Part shown: positions 1 through 8,782 of the stretch, in pieces | How the letters are laid out: each line of letters begins with the position of its first letter | How positions within the stretch are numbered: position 1 is the first letter of the stretch | From: Deinococcus sp045062605 | GTDB taxonomy: Bacteria; Deinococcota; Deinococci; Deinococcales; Deinococcaceae | Assembly: GCF_045062605.1 (NCBI RefSeq) | Contig: NZ_JBJGDW010000004.1 | Coordinates: 34,858 to 98,857 of the forward strand | Direction of reading: 5' to 3' | Length of the DNA stretch: 64,000 nt | Position numbers and translations under genes: made by a program | Notes under the pieces: model-generated | What the model saw: only the letters and a program-made list of their open reading frames with translations | Told to the model about the DNA's origin: nothing | Database searches by the model: none

Positions 1-507
1 ATGCCCTGCACGGTGGGCGTGCTGGTGCAGGCCAATTTTGGCGCGCAGGAGGACCTGACCCTCCTGGGCGTGCCCGTGGGCCGGGAAATCCCCGATCTGC
101 TCCCCCAGCGTGAGGATACGGGCGGGCGCGACGGCTCGATCATCATCATCGTCGCCACCGACGCGCCGCTGCTACCGCATCAGCTCCGGCGGCTGGCCCG
201 GCGCGCGGCCCTGGGGCTGGCCCGCACCGGCAGCGTGGCGCACAACGGTTCCGGCGACATCTTCCTGGCCTTTTCCACCGCCGTGCCAGAAGTTAACAAC
301 GGACTGGAACACTGGCGCGCATTGCCCAATGCCAGCCTCGATCCGCTGTTCAAGGCAACCGTGGAGGCCACCGAGGAAGCCATCATCAATGCCCTGTTCG
401 CCGCCGAGACGATGACCGGGCTGCTTGGGCGCACGGTCCACGCGTTGCCGCACACGCGCACGCTGGAAGCCATGCGGAAATACAGGCGGCTGGGAGACAG
501 GGGCTAG
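1..507 (+). CDS. P1 family peptidase (DmpA type), C-terminal part
   Basis: The last 168 residues of an L-aminopeptidase/D-esterase of the DmpA/P1 family; the gene starts before the window, so the first visible Met is not its start. The segment DGSIIIIVATDAPL followed by a basic stretch, then GSVAHNGSGDIFLAFST, is typical of the C-terminal beta subunit. This family self-cleaves before a catalytic Ser or Thr and trims N-terminal residues from peptides. The self-cleavage site itself should lie near or upstream of the window edge and is not confidently visible. It is convergent with the glycosyltransferase gene and ends at a short hairpin. Confidence 0.82.
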   Translation: MPCTVGVLVQANFGAQEDLTLLGVPVGREIPDLLPQREDTGGRDGSIIIIVATDAPLLPHQLRRLARRAALGLARTGSVAHNGSGDIFLAFSTAVPEVNNGLEHWRALPNASLDPLFKATVEATEEAIINALFAAETMTGLLGRTVHALPHTRTLEAMRKYRRLGDRG

Positions 508-523
508 GGGCGAAAGCCTTTGC

Positions 524-549
524 TCCAGCGTCTTCCGCTGGAATTATTT
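524..549 (+). terminator. Hairpin terminator after the P1 peptidase
   Basis: Stem TCCAGCG (524-530), loop TCTTC, stem CGCTGGA (536-542), then ATTATTT. It lies between two convergent genes and touches the stop codon of the minus-strand glycosyltransferase. The stem is short, so termination strength is uncertain. Confidence 0.5.
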
Positions 550-1572
550 CTGTCCAGACTGCGTGGAGGATTTCTGATCATCGCTGCCCAGGCGCACGGG
601 CGCGCGGCGGGTATTCAGCCAGACCCGTAGCCTGCGCCGCAGCGTGGCGGGCAGCGCCCAGTGCTTGGCGAAGGTGGCGAGTTCGCTGGGACCGGGGCGG
701 GTGGAGAGCAACGCCCGGCCCAGGATCGGCAGGCCGTGGTAATCGCCGCGCTGAACGGCGCGCGGCACCAGTTGCGCCAGCAGGAATCCGGCAAAGGCCC
801 GGTCCGAGAGCCGCCCGGCCTCGCGGTGTTCCTGTGCCCAGTTCAGCATGGGATGCCAGATCGAGTCCCCGCTGCCGGTGGGCCGGTCCTCGCCGACATG
901 GTAGATCGCCAGGGCGTCCGCATCCTGCGGCGACAGTTGCTCGAAACCCACGCCCTCTATTTCCTCGGCACGCAGCATCCAGTCCACGTCCTCGCTGTTT
1001 CGCAGTTCGGTGCGGAAGGGCAGGCTCAGCGCCAGGGACTGGGGCACCATCAGCAGCGTGCAGACCAGCGTACACAGCTTGCCCGTCACCGAGCCGCGCA
1101 CCAGCATGTAATCGCCCAGGGTCTCATCGTCCGTCTTCTGGCGCGGCGGGCACAGCGTGTCCCCGTAGGGCGTGCGCGTGATGTAGCCGCTCAGCACCAC
1201 GGGCAGGGGGTGGGCCGAGCGCTGCGCCAGTTCCATCTGCCGGGCCAGTTTCTCGGGCCGCCAGAGGTCGTCGTCGTCCAGAAAGGCCACCCACTCGCCG
1301 CGCGCGTTCTGCACGCCGTAATTGCGCGCCGCAGACGGCCCCTGGTTGCTGGGCAGCGTCAACGGGCGCAGGCGGGCGTCGTCCACCCCGGCCAGCGCCG
1401 CCGCCGTCAGGGGGTCCGGGCCGTCCATGACCACCAGCACTTCCAGATGGGGATAGTGCTGAGCCAGCGCACTCGCCAGCCCCCGTTCCAGCAGCAGATC
1501 AGGGCGCTTGAACGTCGGGATGACGACGCTGATCAGCGGTTGGGACGGACTTGGCGGTGAACTGTCGGGCAT
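544..1572 (-). CDS. Family 2 glycosyltransferase
   Basis: A 342-residue GT-A fold glycosyltransferase. It begins with PLISVVIPTFKRPD (about residues 12-25), the nucleotide-binding beta strand of GT2 enzymes, and carries FLDDDD (about 97-102), the acidic metal/nucleotide-diphosphate motif. It probably moves a sugar from a nucleotide-sugar to a surface polysaccharide or lipid; the acceptor cannot be told from sequence. The reading frame stays open far upstream, but homology begins at the ATG at 1572, which has AGAGGT five bases before it. No membrane segment is obvious. It stands alone, divergent from the DUF418 gene. Confidence 0.85.
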   Translation of the reverse strand: MPDSSPPSPSQPLISVVIPTFKRPDLLLERGLASALAQHYPHLEVLVVMDGPDPLTAAALAGVDDARLRPLTLPSNQGPSAARNYGVQNARGEWVAFLDDDDLWRPEKLARQMELAQRSAHPLPVVLSGYITRTPYGDTLCPPRQKTDDETLGDYMLVRGSVTGKLCTLVCTLLMVPQSLALSLPFRTELRNSEDVDWMLRAEEIEGVGFEQLSPQDADALAIYHVGEDRPTGSGDSIWHPMLNWAQEHREAGRLSDRAFAGFLLAQLVPRAVQRGDYHGLPILGRALLSTRPGPSELATFAKHWALPATLRRRLRVWLNTRRAPVRLGSDDQKSSTQSGQK

Positions 1573-1826
1573 GGAGACCTCTGGAAAGTGGGAGGGGACG
1601 ATTCGGTGCTGGAAGTCGGCAAAACCCACGCGGGGCACCTCACATGAGAGGCATGGACCCTGAATATTCAATTTCAAGTTGAGCATATCTCTGCCAGGGG
1701 CGGGCGCAATGGCACTTCCCGATCTTTCATGTTCGGGTGCGGATGGGGGCCATGTTCGGCACTTTTTCCGGCTGCCCGCTGCCCCGTGAATGTCTGGTCC
1801 ATCATGGTCACCGCCACCCGGCGCGC

Positions 1827-1832
1827 TAGCCT
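1827..1832 (+). promoter_or_regulatory. -10 box TAGCCT before the DUF418 gene
   Basis: TAGCCT ends seven bases before the ATG at 1840, the spacing of a leaderless Deinococcus promoter. It supports 1840 as the start over the in-frame upstream ATGs at 1729 and 1804. Confidence 0.5.
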
Positions 1833-1839
1833 GCCTGCC

Positions 1840-3006
1840 ATGACCGCCCCGCTGCCGCTGCCGCCGGACGCCGCGCCGCCCGCCCGGACTGAATCTGCTG
1901 GCATCCAGCGCGGCCCCGTCAAAACGCGCGCCCCTCTGCCGGACGTGCTGCGGGGGCTGGCCCTGCTGGGCATCCTGCTGGTCAACGCTCAGGATTTCGC
2001 GGGCTTTTGGGAGTGGACCCAGACTGGGCTGGACCGCATTGTGCAGGTGCTGACCGACGTGTTTGCCAACGGGCGGTTTATCAGCATCTTCGCCATGCTG
2101 TTCGGCTGGGGTGCGGCGGGGCTGCTGCAAAAGCAGGGGCTGGGCGTCTTTCTGCGCCGTCATCTGGTGCTGCTGGCGGTGGGATCGCTGCATTTCGTGC
2201 TGGTGTGGCACGGTGACATCATCTCGCTGTACGCGGTGCTGGCCTTTGCGTTGCTGGCGACGGCCCGGCTGACGGTGCGCGGGTTGCTGACGCTGGCGGC
2301 GGTGCTGGGCGTGTGGTGGCTGGGCCTGGGCCTGCTGGAAGGCTTCGCCGCGCTGGCGCAGGGTCTGGGGGCGGGCAGATTCACAGGATTGCCCGCCCTG
2401 TTCGCCGGGCAATCCTACCCGGAGGTGGTTTCCGGGCGTGCTGCCGAGTTCCTGGGCGATCTGATCGGGGGCAGCCTGTACAACGGCGCGTGGCTGCTGG
2501 CGCTGTTCTGCGTAGGCGCAGCGGCGGGGCGCGCGGGCGTGCTGCTGCGCCCCCACGAACACCCCCGGCTGCTGCGTGGGCTGGCGCTGTGGGGTCTGCT
2601 GATCGGGCTGCCGCTGGGCGCGTTGCTGGCTTGGCTGAATACGAAAGGGGATTACGCCAGCGGGCTGCTCGCCATTCCCGTCCGCATGGGGGGTGGGCTG
2701 GCCTCGGCGCTGGGTTACGTGGGTCTCATCGGCCTGCTGACCGTGCGTGATCGCCTGGGGCCGCTGCGGGTGTTCGCGGCGGGCGGGCGCGTCGCCATGA
2801 GCAATTACATCTCCCAGAGTCTGATCATGACCGCCGTTTTCTATCCCTACGCGGGGGCGCAGTTCGGGCAGTGGGGTGCGGCGGGGGCGGTGGGGCTGGC
2901 GCTGACGGTGGGCCTGATCCAATTGCCGATCAGCGCGTGGTGGCTGCGCCGCTTCGGCACCGGGCCACTGGAATGGCTGGTGCGGCAGGTAGTGTACTGG
3001 AAATAA
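1840..3006 (+). CDS. DUF418 family multi-pass membrane protein
   Basis: 388 residues. After a Pro/Ala-rich start comes LPDVLRGLALLGILLVNAQDF, the N-terminal signature of DUF418 proteins, then many hydrophobic segments and a C-terminal DUF418 block (GGRVAMSNYISQS, then RRFGTGPLEWLVR). The family resembles bacterial membrane acyltransferases, but its reaction is not established. The start was chosen from the leaderless -10 box seven bases upstream. Its 3' neighbour, the phosphatase gene, follows after 38 bases. Confidence 0.8.
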   Translation: MTAPLPLPPDAAPPARTESAGIQRGPVKTRAPLPDVLRGLALLGILLVNAQDFAGFWEWTQTGLDRIVQVLTDVFANGRFISIFAMLFGWGAAGLLQKQGLGVFLRRHLVLLAVGSLHFVLVWHGDIISLYAVLAFALLATARLTVRGLLTLAAVLGVWWLGLGLLEGFAALAQGLGAGRFTGLPALFAGQSYPEVVSGRAAEFLGDLIGGSLYNGAWLLALFCVGAAAGRAGVLLRPHEHPRLLRGLALWGLLIGLPLGALLAWLNTKGDYASGLLAIPVRMGGGLASALGYVGLIGLLTVRDRLGPLRVFAAGGRVAMSNYISQSLIMTAVFYPYAGAQFGQWGAAGAVGLALTVGLIQLPISAWWLRRFGTGPLEWLVRQVVYWK

Positions 3007-3044
3007 CGCGCGCTCAGACCGCTTGCCCATGCCACAATCCCCAT

Positions 3045-3524
3045 ATGACCTCCCCCGATCAACCCCTGCGCGTGCTGGCGCTGTGTCTGGGCAACATCTG
3101 CCGCAGCCCGCTGGCCGAGGCGTTGCTGCGCCGCGAACTGGAGGCCGCCGGGGTGCGCGCCACGGTGGACAGCGCCGGAACCGGAGACTGGCATGTGGGC
3201 CGCCCCGCCGATCCGCGCAGCATCGAGGTGGCCCGCGCACATGGGCTGAACCTGAATGGCCGCGCCCGTCAACTGACCACGCAGGATTTCGAGGACTTCG
3301 ATGTGATCGTGGCGATGGATGCCCAGAACCTGAGCGACGCCCGGCAGTTGTCTCCGGCAGACGCGCGGGCACAACTCCACCTGATGCGCGAGTGGGATTT
3401 GCAGGCTCCCGGCGCGGACGTGCCTGATCCGTATTACGGCGGCCCAGACGGCTTCGAGACCGTGTACGCCATGCTGGAACGCAGCGCGCGGGCCTTCGCG
3501 GCAGAGCGGAAACAGGCGCCGTAA
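3045..3524 (+). CDS. Low-molecular-weight protein-tyrosine phosphatase
   Basis: 159 residues. The P-loop CLGNICRS (Cys14 to Ser21) gives the catalytic Cys and phosphate-binding Arg of the CX5RS motif; VPDPYYGGPDGFE near residue 130 supplies the general-acid Asp and the usual DPYY. The enzyme removes phosphate from protein tyrosines, or from small phosphoesters or arsenate in some relatives. The ATG at 3045 puts the P-loop at the usual distance from the N terminus. It lies close behind the DUF418 gene on the same strand and may be co-transcribed. Confidence 0.9.
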   Translation: MTSPDQPLRVLALCLGNICRSPLAEALLRRELEAAGVRATVDSAGTGDWHVGRPADPRSIEVARAHGLNLNGRARQLTTQDFEDFDVIVAMDAQNLSDARQLSPADARAQLHLMREWDLQAPGADVPDPYYGGPDGFETVYAMLERSARAFAAERKQAP

Positions 3525-3578
3525 AGCCTTCCGGGGCCGTGTGGGCCGTCCTGTGGGAAACCGGTGAGAGGGGCAGGG

Positions 3579-3584
3579 TAGACT
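3579..3584 (+). promoter_or_regulatory. -10 box TAGACT before jag
   Basis: TAGACT ends seven bases before the ATG at 3592. There is no Shine-Dalgarno sequence, as expected for a leaderless transcript. Confidence 0.55.
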
Positions 3585-3591
3585 GCGGGGC

Positions 3592-4173
3592 ATGGACAAC
3601 CGCACGAATCTCGACGATTACCTCGCGGAGCTGGGCATCAGCGAGGCGGACGAGAGCGTCACGCCGCCGCCCATGCCTGATGCCTCCGATTCCGCGCCCG
3701 TGCTGGAGGCCGCCGACACGGATGCCCGAGGGACGCTGGAACGCTTTCTGCGTGGCCTGATCGCCCGCATCGATCCCGAGCTGAGCGTGACCGTGCGTGA
3801 GGTCGATGACGCTCTTGAAGCCGAGATCAGCGGTGAGAACGCGGCCCGACTGGCCGGGCGCGACGGGCGCACGCTGGGGGCCATCGAGGTCATCGCCTAC
3901 ACGGTGCTGTCCAAGCAGGAGGGCCGGGGAGACACCCGCGTGCGCGTGGACATCGGCGGTTTCCGTAAACGGCAGGCCGATACCCTGAGCAAGCTGGCCG
4001 AGCGCCTCGCCATCGGCGTCGCCAAGAGTGGCGAACCCCACGAATTGCAGCCCATGCCCGCCGCCGAACGCCGCGTGATCCACATTGCCCTCAAGGAACA
4101 CCCCGACGTGATGAGCGAGAGCGTGGGCGAGGGCGCGTCCCGCCGACTGGTGATCAAGCCCCGGCACGGCTAA
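3592..4173 (+). CDS. jag: Jag/KhpB-like RNA-binding protein (KH-R3H)
   Basis: 193 residues. After an acidic N terminus (1-60) there is a KH-like domain (about 65-130, with GRDGRTLGAIEVIAYTVL) and a C-terminal R3H domain (about 135-190) with the R-x3-H signature in AERRVIHIAL. Jag/KhpB proteins bind RNA and are tied to cell elongation and division in other bacteria. The usual yidC neighbour is absent. The N-terminal part is shorter and more acidic than the classical Jag-N domain. Confidence 0.85.
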   Translation: MDNRTNLDDYLAELGISEADESVTPPPMPDASDSAPVLEAADTDARGTLERFLRGLIARIDPELSVTVREVDDALEAEISGENAARLAGRDGRTLGAIEVIAYTVLSKQEGRGDTRVRVDIGGFRKRQADTLSKLAERLAIGVAKSGEPHELQPMPAAERRVIHIALKEHPDVMSESVGEGASRRLVIKPRHG

Positions 4174-4636
4174 CAAGGGAGCGGGAACCCTGTTCTCTGG
4201 CCAGGCCAGACCAGTTCGCCCCGTTCCTGTTTCGCAGCTTTGCAAGGCTGTCCCTGCGGGCATCTCTCCCTGAAAGAAAGGGCGAGCGCTGGCGGGGACG
4301 GTCTGCTGCGTCCTCTGGCTCCCTTCTGGGGAAGCTGGCAGCCAAGTCGATTGCCGGTTTCTCTGGCGATCCGTCCCCACCTCTGTGACACCGATTTCGC
4401 GGTGACCCGTGAGCTGAGTTCGTGTTCTCCTCACGCCAATGCGGCATAGTGGGGGTGAACGCGGGCGGCCCGGAGCCATTCAAAGCCCCCGCAGGTGCCT
4501 CTGCCCCAGGTGCCCGGACTGTTTGCCGTGACCCGGTTTCCCGCAGTCTGACGCGGCCCTTCAGCTTTATTTCTCTGACGTTTCTCTTCAGCCGACTTCC
4601 GGCGCGCTCCCTTGTGGACGCATCCATAGGACACCC
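4174..4636 (+). other. 463-bp intergenic region and helicase leader
   Basis: No gene seen; the long minus-strand frames here are shadows. It contains a degenerate copy (4314-4344) of the hairpin repeat also found at 40751-40800 and 49771-49815. The last ~190 bases probably form a long 5' leader of the helicase, as is common for cold-shock DEAD-box helicases, but no clear -35/-10 pair could be fixed. Confidence 0.4.
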
Positions 4637-6214
4637 ATGACCCGAACCCGCACAGTAGACCGTCCCCGCCCGCAAAACGACGCCCAGACCCAGAGCAATC
4701 AGCCTCAGCAGAATCAGAACCATCCGCAAGCCGCCGTACAGACCGCCGACTGGCGCAAGATGCTGAGCCATGATACGCCCACCCCTGTGCAGGCCGGGGC
4801 CATTCCCGCCCTGCTGAGTGGGCGCGACGTGATCACCACCGCGCGCACCGGCAGCGGAAAGACGCTGGCCTTCCTGATCCCTGCCGCCGCGCGGGGCATC
4901 GGCATGAACCCGGTGCGTGGCATGCGCCCGGAAGTGCTGGTGGTCACGCCCACGCGCGAACTGGCCGTGCAGATCCGCGACGTGGCGCGCGAACTGGGCA
5001 TGACCGCCGGGCGCATCACCGGGGGCATCACGCCGGGGCAGACCCGCAGCGAGGCGACGGGCAAGGGCCTGATCTCCGGCACGCCGGGCCGTCTCAAGGA
5101 TTTGATCAGCCGCCGCGAACTGAACCTTGCTGGCCTGCGTTACGTGGTGCTGGACGAGGCCGACGAGTTGCTGTCGCTGGGCTTTCTGAAGGACGTGGGC
5201 GAGATTCTGCGTGCGGCGCAGACCCAGAGTCAGGCGCAGACTGGGCAGAAGATCCAGATTGCGATGGCCTCGGCCACCTTCCCCGCCGAGATCCGGGGCG
5301 TGGCGCAGCAGTTTATGGTCAACCCGGAGCGCATCGACATCGCCCCCGCTGCCCGCGCCGAGAACACCAATCAGGACGACATTCTGGGCGGCGCGACGGG
5401 GGCCACCCACCTGCTGGTCCACACCACCCGCGACGACGTGATGGACGTGGCCGCCGAGCAGGCCCGTGAAGCGCTGCGGGAGCCGGGCGGCTGCGTGGTG
5501 ATCTTTAGCCGCACCAAGTCCCTGGTCAAGCGCCGTGCCGAGCGTCTGGAGCAGATGATGCCCGGCGAGATCGTCAGCCCGCTGCAAGGCAACATGGACC
5601 AGAAGAAGCGCGAACGCACGATGGACCTGCTGCGCGTGGGCAAATCCCGCGTGCTGGTGGCCACCGACATCGCCGGGCGCGGTATCGATTTGCCCGAGGT
5701 GCGTCTGGTGATCCACATGGACGTGGCGCAGACCGCCGAGGACCACGTTCACCGTTCAGGCCGGACCGCCCGCGCGGGCCGTCCCGGCGTGAACCTGGTG
5801 CTGCTGATTCCCGAACAGCGCGGCCTGTGGCAGACCGTGCGCCGCAACCTGCCGCCCGCGCTGCACCCGCCGCTGACCAATCAGGAATCTCAGGTGGACC
5901 GCAACATTCAGGAAAAGCAGGGACGCGGCTCCGGCAATGGCCTGATGCCCGGTGAGAGCGGCGGCGGACGTGGCCGAAGCCAGGGCCAGAGTGGCGGGCA
6001 GGGCAGAGGCGGACAGGGCGGCGGCCAGCCTCGCAGTCAGTCCCAGTCCCAGGCGCGTGGGCAGAGCGGCCACTCGGACCGGGGCCAGAGCAGTGGCGGA
6101 CGTGCCGCGCAGCCTTCGGGGCAGCGGCGCTCGGAATCTGGTGGGGCTGGTACAGGTGCGGGCCGTGTGGGGCCGCAGCCTGCGCGGGGCCGGGGTGGAC
6201 GCGGGCGGAGCTAA
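4637..6214 (+). CDS. DEAD-box RNA helicase
   Basis: 525 residues. The N terminus (1-40) is rich in Gln and Asn. The helicase core has a Q-motif region (TPTPVQAGAIPALLSG), Walker A ARTGSGKT (69-76), DEAD in VVLDEADELL, SAT in MASATFP, and motif VI HRSGRTARAG. From about residue 430 the chain becomes a low-complexity Gly/Gln/Ser/Arg tail, an RGG-like RNA-binding extension. It should unwind or remodel RNA with ATP, probably in ribosome assembly or cold response. A strong terminator follows at once, so it is probably a single-gene transcript. Confidence 0.92.
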   Translation: MTRTRTVDRPRPQNDAQTQSNQPQQNQNHPQAAVQTADWRKMLSHDTPTPVQAGAIPALLSGRDVITTARTGSGKTLAFLIPAAARGIGMNPVRGMRPEVLVVTPTRELAVQIRDVARELGMTAGRITGGITPGQTRSEATGKGLISGTPGRLKDLISRRELNLAGLRYVVLDEADELLSLGFLKDVGEILRAAQTQSQAQTGQKIQIAMASATFPAEIRGVAQQFMVNPERIDIAPAARAENTNQDDILGGATGATHLLVHTTRDDVMDVAAEQAREALREPGGCVVIFSRTKSLVKRRAERLEQMMPGEIVSPLQGNMDQKKRERTMDLLRVGKSRVLVATDIAGRGIDLPEVRLVIHMDVAQTAEDHVHRSGRTARAGRPGVNLVLLIPEQRGLWQTVRRNLPPALHPPLTNQESQVDRNIQEKQGRGSGNGLMPGESGGGRGRSQGQSGGQGRGGQGGGQPRSQSQSQARGQSGHSDRGQSSGGRAAQPSGQRRSESGGAGTGAGRVGPQPARGRGGRGRS

Positions 6215-6226
6215 CCCGCAAAGATA

Positions 6227-6264
6227 AGAAGGACGGGCGCGAGGGTTTGCCCGTCCTTCTTCTT
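6227..6264 (+). terminator. Rho-independent terminator of the helicase gene
   Basis: A 12-bp perfect stem, AGAAGGACGGGC (6227-6238) pairing with GCCCGTCCTTCT (6249-6260), with a 10-base loop and a T-rich tail, 12 bases after the stop codon. Confidence 0.85.
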
Positions 6265-6557
6265 TGGCTGTGGCCTGTTGGATGGCCTTCTGGATCGTGG
6301 GGGGTTTTGGTCCGCAGCGTCGTTCGGGCAGCCCCACCCCCCAGCCCCCTACCCCAGAGGGGCAGGGGGAGCTAATGTTGCACTGGGCATGAGTTCTCGG
6401 ATGTGGGTGGCGGGAATGGACGGCGATATCCGGGTCTGATGCCCTGCTCCGTCACGCTGCGTGCGGCCCGTGCGCTACGCGCCCGACGGCCTTCGGTTGC
6501 TGTTTCGGTGGCGTTTCCGTAGAGCCAGTGGTCTGCTTGAATCGGAGTTGATTGGCT
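6265..6557. other. Intergenic region with a G/C hairpin
   Basis: No gene seen. A strong inverted repeat lies at about 6344-6370: GCCCCCTACCCC pairs with GGGGCAGGGGG. This type of hairpin is often repeated in GC-rich genomes. It sits between the helicase gene and the 3' end of purN. Confidence 0.45.
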
Positions 6558-7160
6558 TTATGTTCTGGCCTCCTTCGGCTTCAGCTCCGCTACCAGTTCC
6601 CGCACGGCCCGCAGCATCAGCTCGCTTTCGATGGCCTGTACGCGGGCCTTTAATTTTTCCAGAGTATCGCCGGGACGCACGGGCACTTCCTGCTGCGCCA
6701 GACGCGGTCCCTCGTCGATGCCTGCCGTGACCAGATGCACCGTCGCGCCGGACCGGGTGTCGCCCGCTTCTAGCACCGCGCGGTGAACGCGGTCCCCGTA
6801 CATGCCGCGCCCGCCGTGGCTGGGCAGCAGGCTGGGATGGATGTTCAGCACCCGCCCGGCGTAAGCGTTCAGCACGTGCGGCCCCAGCTCGCGCATGTAG
6901 CCGCTGAGGATCAGTAGGTCGGCCTCGGCCTCCCGCAGAACTTCGAGGATGGCGGCGTCCAGTTCATCCGGGTCCGGGTACTTGGCGCTGCTCAGATGGG
7001 CCGTCTTTAGCCCTTCCTCCCGCGCCCATTCCAGTGCGGGGGAGCGGCTGTTGTTGCTGATCAAAGCGACGGGCGTGGCGTCCAGTTCCCCGGCGCGGCA
7101 CGCGTCTACCAGATGCCGCGCCGCGCTGCCGCCGTGGGAGGCGAGAAAGGCGAGATTCAT
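6558..7160 (-). CDS. purN: Phosphoribosylglycinamide formyltransferase
   Basis: 200 residues. The enzyme transfers a formyl group from 10-formyl-THF to GAR in purine synthesis. The catalytic signature is present: VLNIHPSLLPS (Asn and His of the triad), then GATVHLVTAGIDEGP (the Asp). The N-terminal GAR-phosphate loop (LASHGGSAARHL) is more divergent than in E. coli. The ATG at 7160 is preferred over the TTG two codons upstream. It lies 25 bases behind the M20 peptidase gene on the same strand, probably in one transcript. Confidence 0.9.
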   Translation of the reverse strand: MNLAFLASHGGSAARHLVDACRAGELDATPVALISNNSRSPALEWAREEGLKTAHLSSAKYPDPDELDAAILEVLREAEADLLILSGYMRELGPHVLNAYAGRVLNIHPSLLPSHGGRGMYGDRVHRAVLEAGDTRSGATVHLVTAGIDEGPRLAQQEVPVRPGDTLEKLKARVQAIESELMLRAVRELVAELKPKEART

Positions 7161-7185
7161 GGGCAACCTGCTTCCCGCCTTCCGC

Positions 7186-8556
7186 TCACTTTCCCAGTTC
7201 CTGAATCAGATAGGCGCTGGTCAGAATGCCGTTGTGGTAATCCTGCACGGCAAAACTCTCGTTGGGGCTGTGGGGGGCATCCTCGTTCAGGCCCATGTCC
7301 ACGAACAGCACCGGGCTTTTCAGAATCTCGGCAAAGTAGGCCACGATGGGAATGCTGCCCCCGGTGCGTGCGAACACGGCGGGCTTGCCGTACACGCGCT
7401 GGAGGGCGCGGTCTGCCGCCTTCACGTAGTCGCTGGAGGTGTCGAACTTGATCGGCTGTCCGCCGTGATGATCGATGACCTTGACCGTCACGCCTTCCGG
7501 GGCAATCGTCGGCACGTAGTCCTGAATCAGTTTGGTAATTCGCACGGGGTCCTGGCCGGGAACCAGACGCATGGACACCTTCGCCCCGGCCTTCGCCGCG
7601 ATCACCGTCTTGCTGCCCTCGCCCTGATAGCCGCCCCAGATGCCGTTCACGTCCAGCGTCGGGCGGCCCCACAGGCGTTCCAGCACGCTGTAGCCTTCCT
7701 CGCCGGGCAGGGCGGACACGCCGATGCTGTTGGCAAATTCGCCGTCGTCCTGCGGTAGAGAGGCCCACATCCCGCGCTCCTCGTCGGTCAGGGGTTCGAT
7801 GTTGTCGTAAAAACCGGGGATGGTCACACGGCCCTTGTCATCTTTGAGTTTGGCGATGATCTCGCACAGGGCGTTGATGGGGTTGGGCGCGGCCCCGCCG
7901 TAGCTGCCGCTGTGCAGATCGCGGTTTGCGCCCTGGACGTGGATTTCCACGTAGCTCAGGCCGCGCACGCCGTAGGTGATGGTGGGTACGTCGGCGGCGA
8001 AGCGGCTGCCGTCGCTGATCACGATCACGTCGGATTTCAGCTCGTCCGCGTGCGCTTTCAGATACGGCACGATGCTGGGGCTGCCGATCTCCTCCTCGCC
8101 CTCGATGAAGAATTTGACGTTAATGGGCAACTCGCCCTGTGAGAGCAGCAGTTCCACGCCACGGATGTGGGCGTACATCTGGCCCTTGTCGTCGGTGCTG
8201 CCACGCGCGTAGATGCGGCCATCGCGCACGGTGGGTTCAAAGGGCGGCGTGACCCATTCCTCCAGCGGCGCTTCGGGCTGCACGTCGTAGTGGCCGTACA
8301 GCAGCACGGTAGGCTCGCCCGGCGCTTTCAGGTGTTCGGCGTACACGGCGGGATGCCCGCCCGTCTCGTCCACCCGCGCCGTGAAGCCCAGCGATTCCAG
8401 CTTGGTGCGCAGGAATTCGGCGGCTTTGATCATATCTGCCTTGTGCGTCGCATCGGCGCTGACGCTGGGAATCCTGAGCAGCTCGAACAATTCGGCGTTG
8501 GCGTCGTCGCGGTTCAGGGCGCTGCTGAGGTCCGTCTGGGGGTCAGATTGGGTCAT
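7186..8556 (-). CDS. M20 family dipeptidase
   Basis: 456 residues. A zinc metallopeptidase of the ArgE/DapE/carboxypeptidase G2 group. Metal ligands are visible: His in LLYGHYDVQPEAP, Asp in RGSTDDKGQ, the Glu pair in EGEEEIGSP, and a C-terminal His in HSPNESF. The middle section is the lid/dimerisation domain. It probably cuts dipeptides in the cytoplasm. The ATG at 8556 has a -10 box TATCAT ending seven bases before it, so the mRNA is probably leaderless. purN follows. Confidence 0.9.
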   Translation of the reverse strand: MTQSDPQTDLSSALNRDDANAELFELLRIPSVSADATHKADMIKAAEFLRTKLESLGFTARVDETGGHPAVYAEHLKAPGEPTVLLYGHYDVQPEAPLEEWVTPPFEPTVRDGRIYARGSTDDKGQMYAHIRGVELLLSQGELPINVKFFIEGEEEIGSPSIVPYLKAHADELKSDVIVISDGSRFAADVPTITYGVRGLSYVEIHVQGANRDLHSGSYGGAAPNPINALCEIIAKLKDDKGRVTIPGFYDNIEPLTDEERGMWASLPQDDGEFANSIGVSALPGEEGYSVLERLWGRPTLDVNGIWGGYQGEGSKTVIAAKAGAKVSMRLVPGQDPVRITKLIQDYVPTIAPEGVTVKVIDHHGGQPIKFDTSSDYVKAADRALQRVYGKPAVFARTGGSIPIVAYFAEILKSPVLFVDMGLNEDAPHSPNESFAVQDYHNGILTSAYLIQELGK

Positions 8557-8563
8557 GGGGCCG

Positions 8564-8569
8564 ATGATA
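8564..8569 (-). promoter_or_regulatory. -10 box TATCAT before the M20 peptidase
   Basis: On the minus strand TATCAT lies seven bases before the ATG at 8556, a leaderless arrangement. Confidence 0.55.
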
Positions 8570-8619
8570 GAGGGTGACGTGGACGGGGCGGTGAGGAAAT
8601 AGGGATGGGCCGACGCCTG

Positions 8620-8693
8620 ATACGGATTCCATCTATAACGCGGCAGCAATCGGGACAGCGCCCATTCCTGCACGAAACAAACGGAATCCGTAT
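8620..8693. repeat. ATACGG-family repeat, fold-back copy (74 bp)
   Basis: Starts ATACGGATTCC and ends GGAATCCGTAT. The right half matches the right end of the copy at 36421-36556; the left half, reversed, matches the right end of the copy at 37551-37687. It therefore looks like two right ends facing each other with the core lost. It sits between the M20 peptidase and asparaginase genes. Confidence 0.7.
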
Positions 8694-8782
8694 GAGACGG
8701 GTGCGAGATGCCAGATGACCTGATGCTGAACGGCCCCTCGCTCGCAGAATGGGGGAAGGGGCCGTTCAGTCGGCTCTGCCGC

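Noticed and set aside
1573..4479. Upstream part of a 1311-codon minus-strand open frame
   Set aside because: Only the last 342 codons match a glycosyltransferase; the rest is antisense to DUF418, phosphatase and jag genes and is a high-GC shadow.
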